In this document: positions 34,240 through 43,264 of the stretch, one piece after another
Position numbering within the stretch: position 1 is the stretch's first letter
Layout of the letters: the number at the start of each line of letters is the position of its first letter
Program-made: the position numbers and the translations under genes
DNA from: Streptomyces davaonensis JCM 4913
GTDB taxonomy: Bacteria; Actinomycetota; Actinomycetes; Streptomycetales; Streptomycetaceae
NCBI RefSeq assembly: GCF_000349325.1
Contig: NC_020504.1
Span: 5,304,053-5,368,052 of the forward strand
Length of the DNA: 64,000 nt
Direction: 5' to 3'
Notes under the pieces: generated by a model
Seen by the model: only the letters and a program-made list of their open reading frames with translations
Database searches by the model: none
Told to the model about the DNA's origin: nothing

Positions 34240-35238
34240 TCAGCTCTGCTCGCCCGCCCGCAGCTTCGCGAGGTCGGACTTGACGGTGTTGACCGGGATG
34301 GCGAACCCGAGGCCGACGCTGCCCGCGTCGGAGGAGGACGAAGCCGACGAGTACATCGCGGAGTTGATGCCGATGATGTTGCCGTTCATGTCGATCAGCG
34401 CGCCGCCGGAGTTGCCCGGGTTCAGGGACGCGTCCGTCTGGATCGCCTTGTACGTCGTCGTGGACGAGCCGGTGTCGCCGTTGAACTCCTGGCCGCCGAA
34501 CTCGAACGGCCACCCGCCGCCGCCCTGCTGTTGCTGCTGCTGGCCCTCGCCGGTGGAGACGGTGACATCGCGGTCGAGCGCCGAGACGATGCCGCTGGTC
34601 ACGGTGCCGGTCAGGCCCTCGGGCGAACCGATCGCCACGACGGTGTCGCCGACCTGCACGTTGTCGGAGTCGCCGAGGTTCGCCGCGGTCAGGCCGGAGG
34701 CGTCCTCCAGCTTGATCAGCGCGAGGTCCTTGCTGCTGTCGGTGCCGACGACCTGGGCGGTGTACTCCTTGCCGTCGCTGGTCGTCACCTTGATCGAGGA
34801 GGCGCCGGAGATGACGTGGTTGTTGGTGATGATCTCGCCGTCACCGGTGATGATCACGCCGGAGCCGGTGGACTCACCGGAGTTCGAGGTGGCGCTGATC
34901 TCCACGATGCTCGGGCTGACCGTCTCGGCGATGGCCGCGATGTCGCCCTTCTTGCTGGTGGGCAGCACGCTGGTGGTGGTGCTCGCGGCGACGGTGTCGC
35001 TGCCGGTCAGCTCCTGTACGGCGTAGGCGGTACCGCCGCCCACGGCCGCGGCGACGAGCGCGACGGCGGCCAGCAGGGCGACGGGGCCCCGGTTCCGCTT
35101 CTTGCGCGGAGCTTCGGAGACAGGAGCGGGAGCGGCAGCGGGCTGGTGGGCCGGCGGAGGCGGCCACTCCGGGTTCACGTACGTGTTCTCGTACTGCTCG
35201 TACTCGCCGTCACGGCGGAAGCTCTCGGTCATGTCCAT
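34240..35238 (-). CDS. HtrA-type membrane-anchored serine protease without PDZ
   Basis: A 332-residue trypsin-like protease. A Pro/Ala-rich cytoplasmic N-terminus and one membrane span (about 51-74) anchor it, with the catalytic domain outside. The triad is His141 (NNHVISG), Asp171 (SKDLALI) and Ser277 (NPGNSGGAL). A Gln run and Gly-rich insert (about 233-250) sits before the last strands. The protein ends after the protease domain, so the PDZ domain usual in HtrA is missing. ATG 35238 and ATG 35232 are both in frame. It is probably controlled by the adjacent two-component system. Confidence 0.9.
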   Translation of the reverse strand: MDMTESFRRDGEYEQYENTYVNPEWPPPPAHQPAAAPAPVSEAPRKKRNRGPVALLAAVALVAAAVGGGTAYAVQELTGSDTVAASTTTSVLPTSKKGDIAAIAETVSPSIVEISATSNSGESTGSGVIITGDGEIITNNHVISGASSIKVTTSDGKEYTAQVVGTDSSKDLALIKLEDASGLTAANLGDSDNVQVGDTVVAIGSPEGLTGTVTSGIVSALDRDVTVSTGEGQQQQQQGGGGWPFEFGGQEFNGDTGSSTTTYKAIQTDASLNPGNSGGALIDMNGNIIGINSAMYSSASSSSDAGSVGLGFAIPVNTVKSDLAKLRAGEQS

Positions 35239-35253
35239 GAGCTTGTCGCCCGA

Positions 35254-35286
35254 CCATGAGAGCTCCCTGAGCGCTCCCTGAGAAGC
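35254..35286 (-). promoter_or_regulatory. Three 11-base direct repeats before the protease gene
   Basis: On the plus strand the units are CCATGAGAGCT, CCCTGAGCGCT and CCCTGAGAAGC; on the coding strand the core is CTCAGGG/CTCATGG. Tandem 11-base repeats are the usual target of OmpR-family dimers, so this is a likely site for the response regulator at 33213. Confidence 0.6.
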
Positions 35287-35331
35287 CCGACAGAACCTCG
35301 TATGCCCGATGTAAAGACACCAGGCGTGGGC

Positions 35332-36354
35332 TTACTCGCAGCCGCAGGACCGCCGTACGACCAACTGTGACGGGAACACCTTCAGCCGCTCCCGCCGGGA
35401 CCCGGCCACGCGCAGGCCGTCGTCCAGCACCAGATCCACAGCCGCCCGAGCCATGGCCGACCTGTCGCTCGCGATCGTGGTCAGCGGCGGATCCGCCAGC
35501 GCCGCTTCCTTGATGTCGTCGAACCCGGCGACGGCCAGCTCGCCCGGTACCTCGATGCGCAGCTCCCGCGCCGCCCGCAGCACACCCAGCGCCTGGTCGT
35601 CCGTGGAGCAGAAGATCGCCGGCGGCCGGTCGGGACCGGCGAGGAGGTCCAGCGCTATCCGGTAGGCGTCGTACCGGTTGTAGGGCGCCTCGAACAGCCG
35701 CCCCTCGGCCGAGATCCCCGCTTCCTCCAGGGCGCGCTTCCAGCCCTCGACGTGGTCGGAGACCGGGTCGCCGACGGAGGGGGTCTCGGCCGTACCGCCC
35801 ATACAGGCGACGTACTCGTAGCCGTGCTCCAGCAGGTGCCGCACGGCGAGCTGGGCGCCGCCGAGGTCGTCCGTGACGACGGCGACGTCGTCGATCGCCT
35901 CGGGACGCTCGTGCAGCAGCACGACCCGTGCGTCCCACGCGTCGATCTCCGCCGCGGCCAGGTCGTTCAGCGCGTGGCTGACCAGGATCAGCCCGGAGAC
36001 CCGCATGCCCAGGAAGGCCCGGAGATAGTGGACCTCGCGCTCGCCGACGTAGTCGGTGTTGCCGACCAGGACCATCTTTCCGCGCTCGGAGGCGGCCTGT
36101 TCGACCGCGTGCGCCATCTCCCCGAAGAAGGGCTGGCGCGCGTCCGGGATGATCAGGCCTATGAGATCCGTCCGGCGCGAGGCCATGGCCTGGGCGACCC
36201 GGTCGGGCCGGTACCCCAGCTCCTTGATCGCGGCGAGGACACGCTCGCGCGTGGCCGGGGCGACCGGCCGGGGTCCGTTGTTGATGACATAGCTGACGAC
36301 GGCAGTGGAGGTCCCTGCCAGCCGCGCCACATCATCCCTGGTTACCTTGGCCAC
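35332..36354 (-). CDS. LacI-family transcriptional regulator
   Basis: A 340-residue repressor. The N-terminal headpiece is [24 protein letters not shown] with the hinge helix [13 protein letters not shown], followed by a periplasmic-binding-protein-like effector domain ([30 protein letters not shown]). It ends in CGCE. TAGACT six bases before GTG 36354 suggests a leaderless transcript. No sugar operon is adjacent, so its targets are distant or it is autoregulated. Confidence 0.9.
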   Translation of the reverse strand: MAKVTRDDVARLAGTSTAVVSYVINNGPRPVAPATRERVLAAIKELGYRPDRVAQAMASRRTDLIGLIIPDARQPFFGEMAHAVEQAASERGKMVLVGNTDYVGEREVHYLRAFLGMRVSGLILVSHALNDLAAAEIDAWDARVVLLHERPEAIDDVAVVTDDLGGAQLAVRHLLEHGYEYVACMGGTAETPSVGDPVSDHVEGWKRALEEAGISAEGRLFEAPYNRYDAYRIALDLLAGPDRPPAIFCSTDDQALGVLRAARELRIEVPGELAVAGFDDIKEAALADPPLTTIASDRSAMARAAVDLVLDDGLRVAGSRRERLKVFPSQLVVRRSCGCE

Positions 36355-36438
36355 GCGCGGAGTCTACGCGGATGGATCCGCTCTGGGCAGGGCGTGAAGG
36401 CGCTCGCCTGTGCCCCGCCCGAGCGCGGTCCGAGCGGG

Positions 36439-37218
36439 TCAGGCATCCGCGCTGACCTCGACGCCGTCCAGGACCGCCGTCTCGTCCGTATCCGCCGCCT
36501 TTTGCCGGTCCGCGGCGGCCCGCGCCTCCTCGGCCGCGCGGTCGCCCTTCTCGGGCGTAACGAATCGATAACCCACGTTCCGGACGGTGCCGATCAGCGA
36601 CTCGTGCTCGGGGCCGAGCTTGGCGCGCAGCCGCCGTACGTGGACGTCGACCGTCCGGGTGCCGCCGAAGTAGTCGTAGCCCCAGACCTCCTGGAGCAGC
36701 TGGGCGCGGGTGAAGACGCGGCCCGGGTGCTGGGCGAGGTATTTGAGGAGCTCGAACTCCTTGAAGGTGAGGTCGAGGACCCGGCCCTTGAGCTTGGCGC
36801 TGTAGGTGGCCTCGTCGACGGAGAGGTCGCCGTTGCGGATCTCCATCGGGGAGTCGTCGTTGACGATCTGCTGCCTGCCCATGGCCAGCCGCAGTCGCGC
36901 CTCGACCTCGGCGGGACCGGCGGTGTCGAGCAGTACGTCGTCGATGCCCCAGTCGGCGGTGACGGCGGCGAGACCGCCCTCGGTGACGACCAGGATCAGT
37001 GGACAGCCGGGTCCGGTGGAGCGCAGCAGCTGGCACAGGCTGCGCACCTGGGGGAGGTCACGGCGGCCGTCGATCAGGATGACGTCGGCGCCCGGGGTGT
37101 CGACGAGGGCCGGGCCTTCGGCGGGGGCCACGCGCACATTGTGCAGAAGCAGGCCGAGGGCCGGGAGCACCTCCGTCGACGGCTGAAGGGCATTGGTCAG
37201 GAGCAGCAGAGAACTCAT
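36439..37218 (-). CDS. glnR: Global nitrogen regulator GlnR
   Basis: A 259-residue orphan OmpR-type regulator nearly identical in my memory to Streptomyces GlnR ([20 protein letters not shown]). The receiver keeps Asp50 (VILIDG) but lacks the acidic pair needed for phosphorylation, as known for GlnR, which dimerises without a kinase. The winged helix ends in [16 protein letters not shown] and [11 protein letters not shown]. GlnR activates glnA, amtB and nitrate genes under nitrogen limitation. GAGGAGGAACC precedes ATG 37218. Confidence 0.95.
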   Translation of the reverse strand: MSSLLLLTNALQPSTEVLPALGLLLHNVRVAPAEGPALVDTPGADVILIDGRRDLPQVRSLCQLLRSTGPGCPLILVVTEGGLAAVTADWGIDDVLLDTAGPAEVEARLRLAMGRQQIVNDDSPMEIRNGDLSVDEATYSAKLKGRVLDLTFKEFELLKYLAQHPGRVFTRAQLLQEVWGYDYFGGTRTVDVHVRRLRAKLGPEHESLIGTVRNVGYRFVTPEKGDRAAEEARAAADRQKAADTDETAVLDGVEVSADA

Positions 37219-37391
37219 ACGTCTGGTTCCTCCTCGGTCCCTGCGAGGACGTTTGCAGCACAGCGGATTGGCTCTGCGATCCCGGGGCCCCGTACACCTG
37301 CGGTTTCCCGCGTCGTATACAACGCTTCCGAAAGCACAAAAGGACCCGGGGGCTACGCTGCCCGAGTCCTCTGCCCAGCAGAATAGCCCAC

Positions 37392-38255
37392 ATGAGGACT
37401 GGTCCGGCAGGTCATGTGGCGCGTTCGACGGTTGTTCCGAATTCTGAGACGAGCAGACACACCCCTATACGGACGTTTCTGCGCACGAAAGACGGAGTGG
37501 CGATCGATTCCGTATACGAACCGGGTGCGGTCGTATACGACGCCGGAACTCCACCTACAAGTGACCTGGTGTTCGTGATCGCGCATGGATTCACCGGCGA
37601 TGTGGACCGACCGCATGTGCGCCGGGTGGCGACGGCATTCGCGCAGTACGGGGCCGTGGTCACGTTCTCCTTCCGCGGGCACGGACGCTCCGGCGGGCGG
37701 TCCACGGTGGGGGACAAGGAGGTGCTCGATCTGGCGGCGGCGGTGGCCTGGGCGCGGGAGCTCGGGCACGCGCGCGTGGTGACCGTCGGCTTCTCCATGG
37801 GCGGCTCGGTGGTGTTGCGGCACGGGGCGCTGTACGGGCCGGAGCACGCGGGGCGCACGGAGGCGCGTACGGACGCCGTGGTTTCGGTCAGTGCCCCCGC
37901 CCGGTGGTACTACCGAGGTACAGCCCCTATGCGCCGGGTCCACTGGCTGGTAACCCGTCGCGAGGGCCGGCTGGTGACCCGCTACGGCCTGCGCACCCGC
38001 ATCCACCACCGCGGCTGGGACCCGGTGCCGCTCTCCCCGGTGGAGTCGGTGCCGCGGATCGCCCCGACCCCGCTGCTGATCGTGCACGGCGACCGGGACG
38101 GCTATTTCCCCGTCGACCACCCCCGCATGCTGGCCGAGGCGGCCGGCGACCACGGCGAACTCTGGCTGGAGCCGGGCATGGGCCACGCAGAGCACGCGGC
38201 GGCGGACGAGCTGCTGGCCCGGATCGGTCACTGGGCCGTCGGCCGGGCGGGCTAG
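37392..38255 (+). CDS. Alpha/beta hydrolase
   Basis: A 287-residue serine hydrolase. The oxyanion region is [15 protein letters not shown], the nucleophile elbow GFSMGGSV, and the acid and His are in [12 protein letters not shown] and PGMGHAEHA. It resembles acylglycerol lipases or BAAT-type esterases; the substrate is unknown. No Shine-Dalgarno precedes ATG 37392, so it may be leaderless. An imperfect hairpin (GGACCCGGG / CCCGAGTCC) lies at 37344-37372 between it and the divergent glnR. Confidence 0.85.
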   Translation: MRTGPAGHVARSTVVPNSETSRHTPIRTFLRTKDGVAIDSVYEPGAVVYDAGTPPTSDLVFVIAHGFTGDVDRPHVRRVATAFAQYGAVVTFSFRGHGRSGGRSTVGDKEVLDLAAAVAWARELGHARVVTVGFSMGGSVVLRHGALYGPEHAGRTEARTDAVVSVSAPARWYYRGTAPMRRVHWLVTRREGRLVTRYGLRTRIHHRGWDPVPLSPVESVPRIAPTPLLIVHGDRDGYFPVDHPRMLAEAAGDHGELWLEPGMGHAEHAAADELLARIGHWAVGRAG

Positions 38256-38298
38256 CCTGGCCCTGTTGACGGAGAGGTCCGAAGGACAGAGGGACGGG

Positions 38299-38553
38299 AT
38301 GGCAAAGGTCACGGTGCGCTACTGGGCCGGCGCGAAGGCCGCGGCCGGGATCGGCGAGGAGTCGTACGACGCGGCCACGCTCGCCGACGTGCTCGCCGCG
38401 GTGCGCGAGCGACACCCCGGGGAACTGACGCGCGTCCTGCTGCGCTGCTCCTTCCTCATCGACGGTGACCCCGTGGGCACCCGCGGGCATGAGACGGTAC
38501 GGCTGGCCGACGGCGGCACGGTCGAGGTGCTCCCGCCGTTCGCAGGAGGATGA
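38299..38553 (+). CDS. MoaD/ThiS-family sulfur carrier
   Basis: An 84-residue beta-grasp protein ending in PPFAGG. The C-terminal Gly-Gly is the site that is adenylated and thiocarboxylated in MoaD and ThiS. KVTVRYWAGAKAAAGI is the typical MoaD start. No MoaE or MoeB gene is adjacent; a sulfurtransferase gene lies 2.5 kb downstream. Its stop codon overlaps the ribosome binding site of the next gene. Confidence 0.85.
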   Translation: MAKVTVRYWAGAKAAAGIGEESYDAATLADVLAAVRERHPGELTRVLLRCSFLIDGDPVGTRGHETVRLADGGTVEVLPPFAGG

Positions 38554-38556
38554 GCG

Positions 38557-39699
38557 ATGACCAACCAGCCGTATCAGGGCGGCCAGGACGCCTACGACGC
38601 CTACGACCCGTACGGGCAGCAGCAGCCCGCCCAGGGCCAGGGCTGGCAGCAGGGGTACGAGGACCCGCAGGCCGCCCAGCAGTACACCCAGCAGTGGCAG
38701 GGCCAGACCTGGGAGACCCAGGTCCAGGCACCGGTGTCGGCGGCGGAGACGTCGTATCTGCCGCAGCAGGGACAGCAGGGACAGCAGGGGCAGGAGGCGC
38801 AGGGGTACGGGCAGCAGGCGTACGAGCCGTACGCGGCCGCCCCGCTGCCTCCGGTGACCCCGGCCGCCCCTGAGGCGCCCGCGCCCATGGCCCCGTCCCC
38901 GGACCTGAACACGGCCTACGGCCCGGCCACGCTCGGCGGCAACTCCCGCGTCACCGACGCGCAGCGGGCGCGTCTCGAAGGCCGCTCCCCGATCATCGAG
39001 CCCGGCATGCAGCCCGCGGCGCTGACGGCAGTGCTGGGCCTGCTGCTGTCGGGCACGGCGGCGATCGGCACATACGCCCTGCTCGTCCCGCTGGTCCTCC
39101 TCCAGGCCGTCACCGCGGCCGGCTGGTTCCGTCTGAACGGCATGTGGCCGGCCCGCCAGGGCATCGCGCTGGCCTTCGCGGGCGCGCTCACCGCGGACGT
39201 GGCGCTGCTGGCGTCGGACCGGGCCCCGTCCGCGATCCTCGGCACCCTGGGCGTCTGGGTCCTGCTCGCCCTGGTCCTCCAGCTCCGCTCCCATGCCGAC
39301 CCGGACGAGCGCATGTACGGCCTGATGGCCACGGTCGCCTCGGCGGCCCTGTCCATCGTGGCGGCGGGCTACCTGGCGGCGGAGGCGGACGCGGTCACGG
39401 TGGGCGCGGCGGCGGTCGCGGTGGCCCTGTTGGCGCGGGCACTACCGCTGCCGACCCCGGCGTCCGTGGTCGTCTCCCTCCTCGCCGCGGCGGGCGCGGG
39501 CATCGCGGTCGGCGGGATGACCGACGTGGGCGCCGAGGGCGCCCTGCTGGGCGCGGCGGCAGCGGTCTGCGCCCTGATCGGCCACAGGGTGGCGAGCTAC
39601 GACTACCCGTCGAAGTTCGTCCACTTCACGGCAGGAGTGGCCCTGCCCCTGGCAGCGGCGGCCCCGGCGGTGTACGTCCTGGGCCGGGCGCTCGGGTAA
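38557..39699 (+). CDS. Polytopic membrane protein with Gln-rich N-terminus
   Basis: A 380-residue protein. The first 115 residues are low complexity, rich in Gln, Tyr, Pro and Ala (GQQQPAQGQGWQQGY, QQGQQGQQGQEAQGYGQQ); after residue 140 there are eight or nine membrane helices. I do not recognise a functional family. Similar Q/Y/P-rich tails in actinobacteria attach to hyphal-tip or scaffold proteins, but that is only suggestive. GGAGGATGAGCG precedes ATG 38557, three bases after the MoaD-like gene. Confidence 0.75.
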   Translation: MTNQPYQGGQDAYDAYDPYGQQQPAQGQGWQQGYEDPQAAQQYTQQWQGQTWETQVQAPVSAAETSYLPQQGQQGQQGQEAQGYGQQAYEPYAAAPLPPVTPAAPEAPAPMAPSPDLNTAYGPATLGGNSRVTDAQRARLEGRSPIIEPGMQPAALTAVLGLLLSGTAAIGTYALLVPLVLLQAVTAAGWFRLNGMWPARQGIALAFAGALTADVALLASDRAPSAILGTLGVWVLLALVLQLRSHADPDERMYGLMATVASAALSIVAAGYLAAEADAVTVGAAAVAVALLARALPLPTPASVVVSLLAAAGAGIAVGGMTDVGAEGALLGAAAAVCALIGHRVASYDYPSKFVHFTAGVALPLAAAAPAVYVLGRALG

Positions 39700-39861
39700 C
39701 AGCGGCACCCCGCCGACGCGGGGGAGCGGGACGCACCCCCGCCCCAGCCCCCCTGTCACAGGTGATCGACAATTCCGCGGCCCCAAGACACCGCAGGGTT
39801 ACGCTCCCCGGATGGCGGCCGCTCGGTCGTCATGACCGCCGAGGTGGGGGAACACCGGAAC

Positions 39862-40608
39862 ATGCGCGCACTGCGGATATCGCTGATCGTCGTCGTCATC
39901 CTCGGCGGGCTGTTCGTGCTCGCCGACCGCCTGGCCGTCGGTTTCGCCGAGGACGAGGCCGCGGAGAAGCTGAGGACCACGGAGAACCTCGCCGCCACCC
40001 CGGACGTGTCGATCAAGGGGTTCCCTTTCCTGACCCAGATGGCCGCCGGTGAGCTGGACGACGTCGAGGTCGGGATAGAGGACTACGAGGCCAGCACGGG
40101 CACCGGCAGCGAGACCATCCTCATCGACGGGCTGACGGCCAACATGAAGGGCGTCCAGTTCTCCGGCGACTACAGCTCCGCCACCGCGGCCAGCGCCACC
40201 GGCACCGCGACCATCACCTACGCCGAGCTGCTCAAGGCCACCAAGTCGCAGCCCACCGAGGTCGTCCCGGGCGTGGAGGCCAACGTCGTCGGCCTCTCCG
40301 ACGGCGGCAACGGCAAGATCAAGGTCGCTGTGCGCGTCCAGGGGAAGGCCGCCGGTGTCCTCCCCATCGACCGCACGCTGTCGGTGCTCAGCACGGTGAC
40401 CGTCGAGAACAACAAGGTGCGGGTCCACGCCGACGCCCTGCCCTCGATCAAGGGCCTGTCGCTCGCCGAGGACCGCGTACGCCGGATCACCGACTTCCAG
40501 CAGGCCATCGACCAGCTCCCCGGCGGCATCCAGCTGGACAAGGTCGAGGCGGCGAAGGACGGCGTGGAGATCAGCGTGAAGGGTTCGAACGTCCAGCTCG
40601 CGGGGTAA
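39862..40608 (+). CDS. DUF2993 (LmeA-like) protein
   Basis: A 248-residue protein with an N-terminal membrane anchor or signal (LRISLIVVVILGGLFVLADR) and a DUF2993 domain beginning VSIKGFPFLTQMAAGELDDV, the same motif as in the 398-residue paralogue at 28002. Expected to be outside the membrane and bind phospholipid. ATG 39862 (MRALRIS) fits the signal start; ATG 39832 is in frame and would add ten residues before it. Confidence 0.85.
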   Translation: MRALRISLIVVVILGGLFVLADRLAVGFAEDEAAEKLRTTENLAATPDVSIKGFPFLTQMAAGELDDVEVGIEDYEASTGTGSETILIDGLTANMKGVQFSGDYSSATAASATGTATITYAELLKATKSQPTEVVPGVEANVVGLSDGGNGKIKVAVRVQGKAAGVLPIDRTLSVLSTVTVENNKVRVHADALPSIKGLSLAEDRVRRITDFQQAIDQLPGGIQLDKVEAAKDGVEISVKGSNVQLAG

Positions 40609-40826
40609 TGACCCCCTCGGTTCCCCTCAGTGCCCCTCGGTGAACACCGGGTGTCCGAAAGGCGAGACGCCACCGTCCGCACCGCAGATGTGACGGCCGA
40701 TACAGGACCCCGGAAGCCGTACGGGACGGGCCTCGGCGGCTCACTCGTCCCAGATCCCGGACGATAGCGTCTCAACATGCGACACGCCGGTGACACGCGC
40801 GCCCGTCCCTCCCTACGATCGCAGGT

Positions 40827-40907
40827 ATGAAGCGACAGGCGGATCTCACGAAGCGGCGGGCAGTAGACCTGTGCCGCGTCGCCGCCATGCTCTGTCGCAC
40901 CTTCTGA
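40827..40907 (+). CDS. Leaderless Cys-containing leader peptide
   Basis: A 26-residue peptide: MKRQADLTKRRAVDL then CRVAAMLCRTF, with Cys at 16 and 23. A -10-like TACGAT at 40814-40819 lies seven bases before the ATG, so the transcript probably starts at the ATG. Similar Streptomyces leader peptides ending in a Cys-Arg motif precede sulfur genes, and mycobacterial Cys-rich upstream ORFs attenuate by sensing Cys-tRNA. It lies 126 bases before the sulfurtransferase gene, consistent with cysteine-responsive control. Confidence 0.75.
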   Translation: MKRQADLTKRRAVDLCRVAAMLCRTF

Positions 40908-41033
40908 GCGAAGAGCACCGACTCCTCGCATTCCCCGCCGCCCCATTTCGGGCACCCGTGCGCCGTCCGCACCCGGACCGCACGCACTCATCTCACTTGC
41001 ACGCCCCGCCGCAACTGCCCCGGAGGAGAAAGC

Positions 41034-41879
41034 ATGAGCCGCAGCGACGTCCTGGTCGACGCCGACTGGCTCCAGGAGAACCTGGACGACAGCAACATCG
41101 CGATCGTGGAGGTGGACGAGGACACGTCCGCCTACGAGAAGAACCACATCAAGAACGCGATCCGGATCGACTGGACCAAGGACCTTCAGGACCCGGTCCG
41201 CCGCGACTTCATCGACCAGGAGGGCTTCGAGAAGCTCCTGTCGGCGAAGGGCATCGCCAACGACACGCTGGTGATCCTGTACGGCGGCAACAACAACTGG
41301 TTCGCGTCCTACGCCTACTGGTACTTCAAGCTCTACGGCCACGAGAACGTCAAGCTCCTCGACGGCGGCCGCAAGAAGTGGGAGCTGGACGCCCGCGAGC
41401 TGGTCGACGGCACCGACATCCCCGCGCGCCCGGCCACCGAGTACAAGGCCAAGGCGCAGGACAAGAGCATCCGTGCCTTCCGCGACGACGTCGTGGCGGC
41501 CATCGGCGCCCAGAACCTCGTCGACGTCCGTTCCCCCGACGAGTTCTCCGGCAAGCTGCTCGCCCCGGCCCACCTGCCGCAGGAGCAGTCGCAGCGCCCG
41601 GGCCACGTCCCGACCGCCCGCAACATCCCGTGGTCGAAGAACGCCAACGACGACGGCACCTTCAAGTCGGACGACGCGCTCAAGGAGCTCTACGCCGACG
41701 AGCAGGTCGACCTGGCGAAGGACACCATCGCCTACTGCCGGATCGGTGAGCGCTCCGCGCTGACCTGGTTCGTGCTGCACGAGCTGCTCGGCGTGGAGAA
41801 CGTCAAGAACTACGACGGCTCCTGGACCGAGTACGGCTCCCTCGTCGGCGTGCCGATCGAGCTCGGCGCCAACAACTAA
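41034..41879 (+). CDS. Thiosulfate sulfurtransferase (rhodanese)
   Basis: A 281-residue enzyme with two rhodanese domains. The active-site loop is YCRIGERS with Cys235 in the C-terminal domain; the N-terminal domain lacks a cysteine. In actinobacteria this protein is often called CysA or SseA and moves sulfur from thiosulfate. GGAGGAGAAAGC before ATG 41034 is a strong ribosome binding site. It forms an operon with the DUF1416 gene 33 bases downstream and is probably controlled by the upstream leader peptide. Confidence 0.95.
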   Translation: MSRSDVLVDADWLQENLDDSNIAIVEVDEDTSAYEKNHIKNAIRIDWTKDLQDPVRRDFIDQEGFEKLLSAKGIANDTLVILYGGNNNWFASYAYWYFKLYGHENVKLLDGGRKKWELDARELVDGTDIPARPATEYKAKAQDKSIRAFRDDVVAAIGAQNLVDVRSPDEFSGKLLAPAHLPQEQSQRPGHVPTARNIPWSKNANDDGTFKSDDALKELYADEQVDLAKDTIAYCRIGERSALTWFVLHELLGVENVKNYDGSWTEYGSLVGVPIELGANN

Positions 41880-41912
41880 GTCCACCGACCTTTACCCCTC
41901 AAGGAGTTCAAC

Positions 41913-42200
41913 ATGTGCGGAGCGAAGGCCGGCGGCCCCGACGCCTCGACGATCAAGCCCGGTGAGACCACCATCCAGGGCCAGGTGACCAAGGACGGCG
42001 AGCCCATCGTCGGCTACGTCCGTCTGCTCGACTCGACCGGCGAGTTCACCGCGGAGGTCCCCACCTCCGCCACGGGCCAGTTCCGCTTCTACGCGGCCGA
42101 GGGCACCTGGACCGTCCGTGCGCTGGTTCCCGGCGGCACGGCCGACCGTACCGTCGTCGCCCAGCAGGGCGGCCTGGCGGAGGTCGCCATCGCCGTCTGA
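41913..42200 (+). CDS. DUF1416 protein, sulfurtransferase partner
   Basis: A 95-residue DUF1416 protein starting MCGAKAGGPDAS. The rest (TIQGQVTKDGEPIVGYVRLLD, ATGQFRFYAAEGTWTVRALVPGG) looks like a single carboxypeptidase-regulatory or transthyretin-like beta-sandwich. It is regularly encoded directly after the actinobacterial sulfurtransferase; the conserved Cys2 may accept sulfur, which is inference. AAGGAG lies upstream of the ATG. A strong terminator follows. Confidence 0.9.
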   Translation: MCGAKAGGPDASTIKPGETTIQGQVTKDGEPIVGYVRLLDSTGEFTAEVPTSATGQFRFYAAEGTWTVRALVPGGTADRTVVAQQGGLAEVAIAV

Positions 42201-42215
42201 GGCACCCCACAGATC

Positions 42216-42267
42216 GGCCGAAGGGCCGCACCCCCCGGGTTGGACGCCTGGGTGCGGCCCTTCGGCC
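42216..42267 (+). terminator. Terminator of the sulfurtransferase operon
   Basis: Perfect 18-bp stem (GGCCGAAGGGCCGCACCC and complement) with a 16-base loop, 15 bases after the stop codon. Confidence 0.85.
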
Positions 42268-42289
42268 TGTCCGGACCTACTCTGGACAT

Positions 42290-42550
42290 ATGTACGCACG
42301 GCGACGTCATCAGTACTTCGCCATGATGGGCATCTGCATCACGCTGTTCGTCCTGGCCTGGGCCGTCGTACGCCTCTGGTCGGTCCCGGTGGCGGTGGGC
42401 ATGTGCGTGGTGGCCATGCTGATCCCCCCGCTGGCCGCGATGGTCGCCAACCGCCGAGGACCGGACGACCGCTGGTGGGACGACCCGTCCGGCGACCCGA
42501 AGTCCGACGAGTGGTGGGACGAACTGGACGGCAAGAAGCGCCGGTTGTAG
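42290..42550 (+). CDS. DUF3099 membrane protein
   Basis: An 86-residue protein with two membrane helices (about 8-28 and 32-52) and an acidic Trp-rich tail (DDRWWDDPSGDP, DEWWDELDGKKRR) typical of DUF3099. Function is unknown. It converges on the DsrE gene with eight bases between the stop codons. Confidence 0.8.
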   Translation: MYARRRHQYFAMMGICITLFVLAWAVVRLWSVPVAVGMCVVAMLIPPLAAMVANRRGPDDRWWDDPSGDPKSDEWWDELDGKKRRL

Positions 42551-42558
42551 CCCGCGTC

Positions 42559-42921
42559 TCAGTAGACGAGCGCCTGCGTCTCGTCCCCGAGGGCCTCCTG
42601 TACGAAGACCTGCGCGCCGGCGATCCGTACGCCCTCGATGACGTCCTTCTCGGTGATGTCCCGGCGCGCGGCGCACTGCGTGCACAGGGTCACCTTGCCG
42701 CCCGCGAGGAGTGAGTCGAGCAGGTCGGGCAGCGGCGCGGCATGGGGCAGCTCGAACTCGGCGGCCCGGCCCGGGAGGGCGAACCACGCCGACTCCCCGG
42801 TCAGCCAGAGCGAGACCTCGACCCCACTGGCCACGGCCACCGCCGCCACCGTGAACGCCTGCGAACACCGCTCGGGCGCGTCGGCCCCGGCAGTCACCTT
42901 GATCACGAGCTTCTTCGCCAT
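42559..42921 (-). CDS. DsrE/DsrF-like family protein
   Basis: A 120-residue DsrE-fold protein. It starts MAKKLVIKVTAGADAPERC and has a CxxC pair in KVTLCTQCAARR, which may carry persulfide. DsrE proteins pass sulfur between carriers, which fits the sulfurtransferase and MoaD-like genes nearby, though no operon joins them. The upstream extension of the frame lacks a ribosome binding site, so ATG 42921 is chosen. Confidence 0.85.
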   Translation of the reverse strand: MAKKLVIKVTAGADAPERCSQAFTVAAVAVASGVEVSLWLTGESAWFALPGRAAEFELPHAAPLPDLLDSLLAGGKVTLCTQCAARRDITEKDVIEGVRIAGAQVFVQEALGDETQALVY

Positions 42922-43142
42922 GGCTGAATCGTAATCCGGGAGGAGAAGCCGTACGGCGCCCGGCAGGTCCGCCAGGCCTACCTGACCGCGGGCGATGTCC
43001 TCGCGCTCGTCGTCCAGTCCCGTAGACCGTCGTCCTCCAGAGCCAGCTGCTCGGCCGACCTCGGAAAGTGGGCCGGGCCCCGGCCGCGTAAGCTGGGGCC
43101 CGGCCTTGTGCAATCGCCCTTACGCTCACCAAGGAGCACCCT

Positions 43143-43241
43143 GTGATCGCGTTCTTCGAGACCCTGCTGGTCCTGGTCGCCGTCGGCGTCCTCGCCTTCG
43201 CCGGACTGACCGTGAAGAAGCTGTACCAGGGCCAGCGCTGA
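43143..43241 (+). CDS. 32-residue membrane peptide
   Basis: A short ORF with a GTG start and AAGGAG seven bases upstream. It encodes one hydrophobic helix (IAFFETLLVLVAVGVLAFAG) and a basic tail (LTVKKLYQGQR). Size, ribosome binding site and amphipathic end mark it as a real small membrane protein. It ends 23 bases before the nitrobindin-like gene and is probably cotranscribed. Function unknown. Confidence 0.7.
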   Translation: MIAFFETLLVLVAVGVLAFAGLTVKKLYQGQR

Positions 43242-43264
43242 CCCACGTCTAGGAAACGCCTCTC

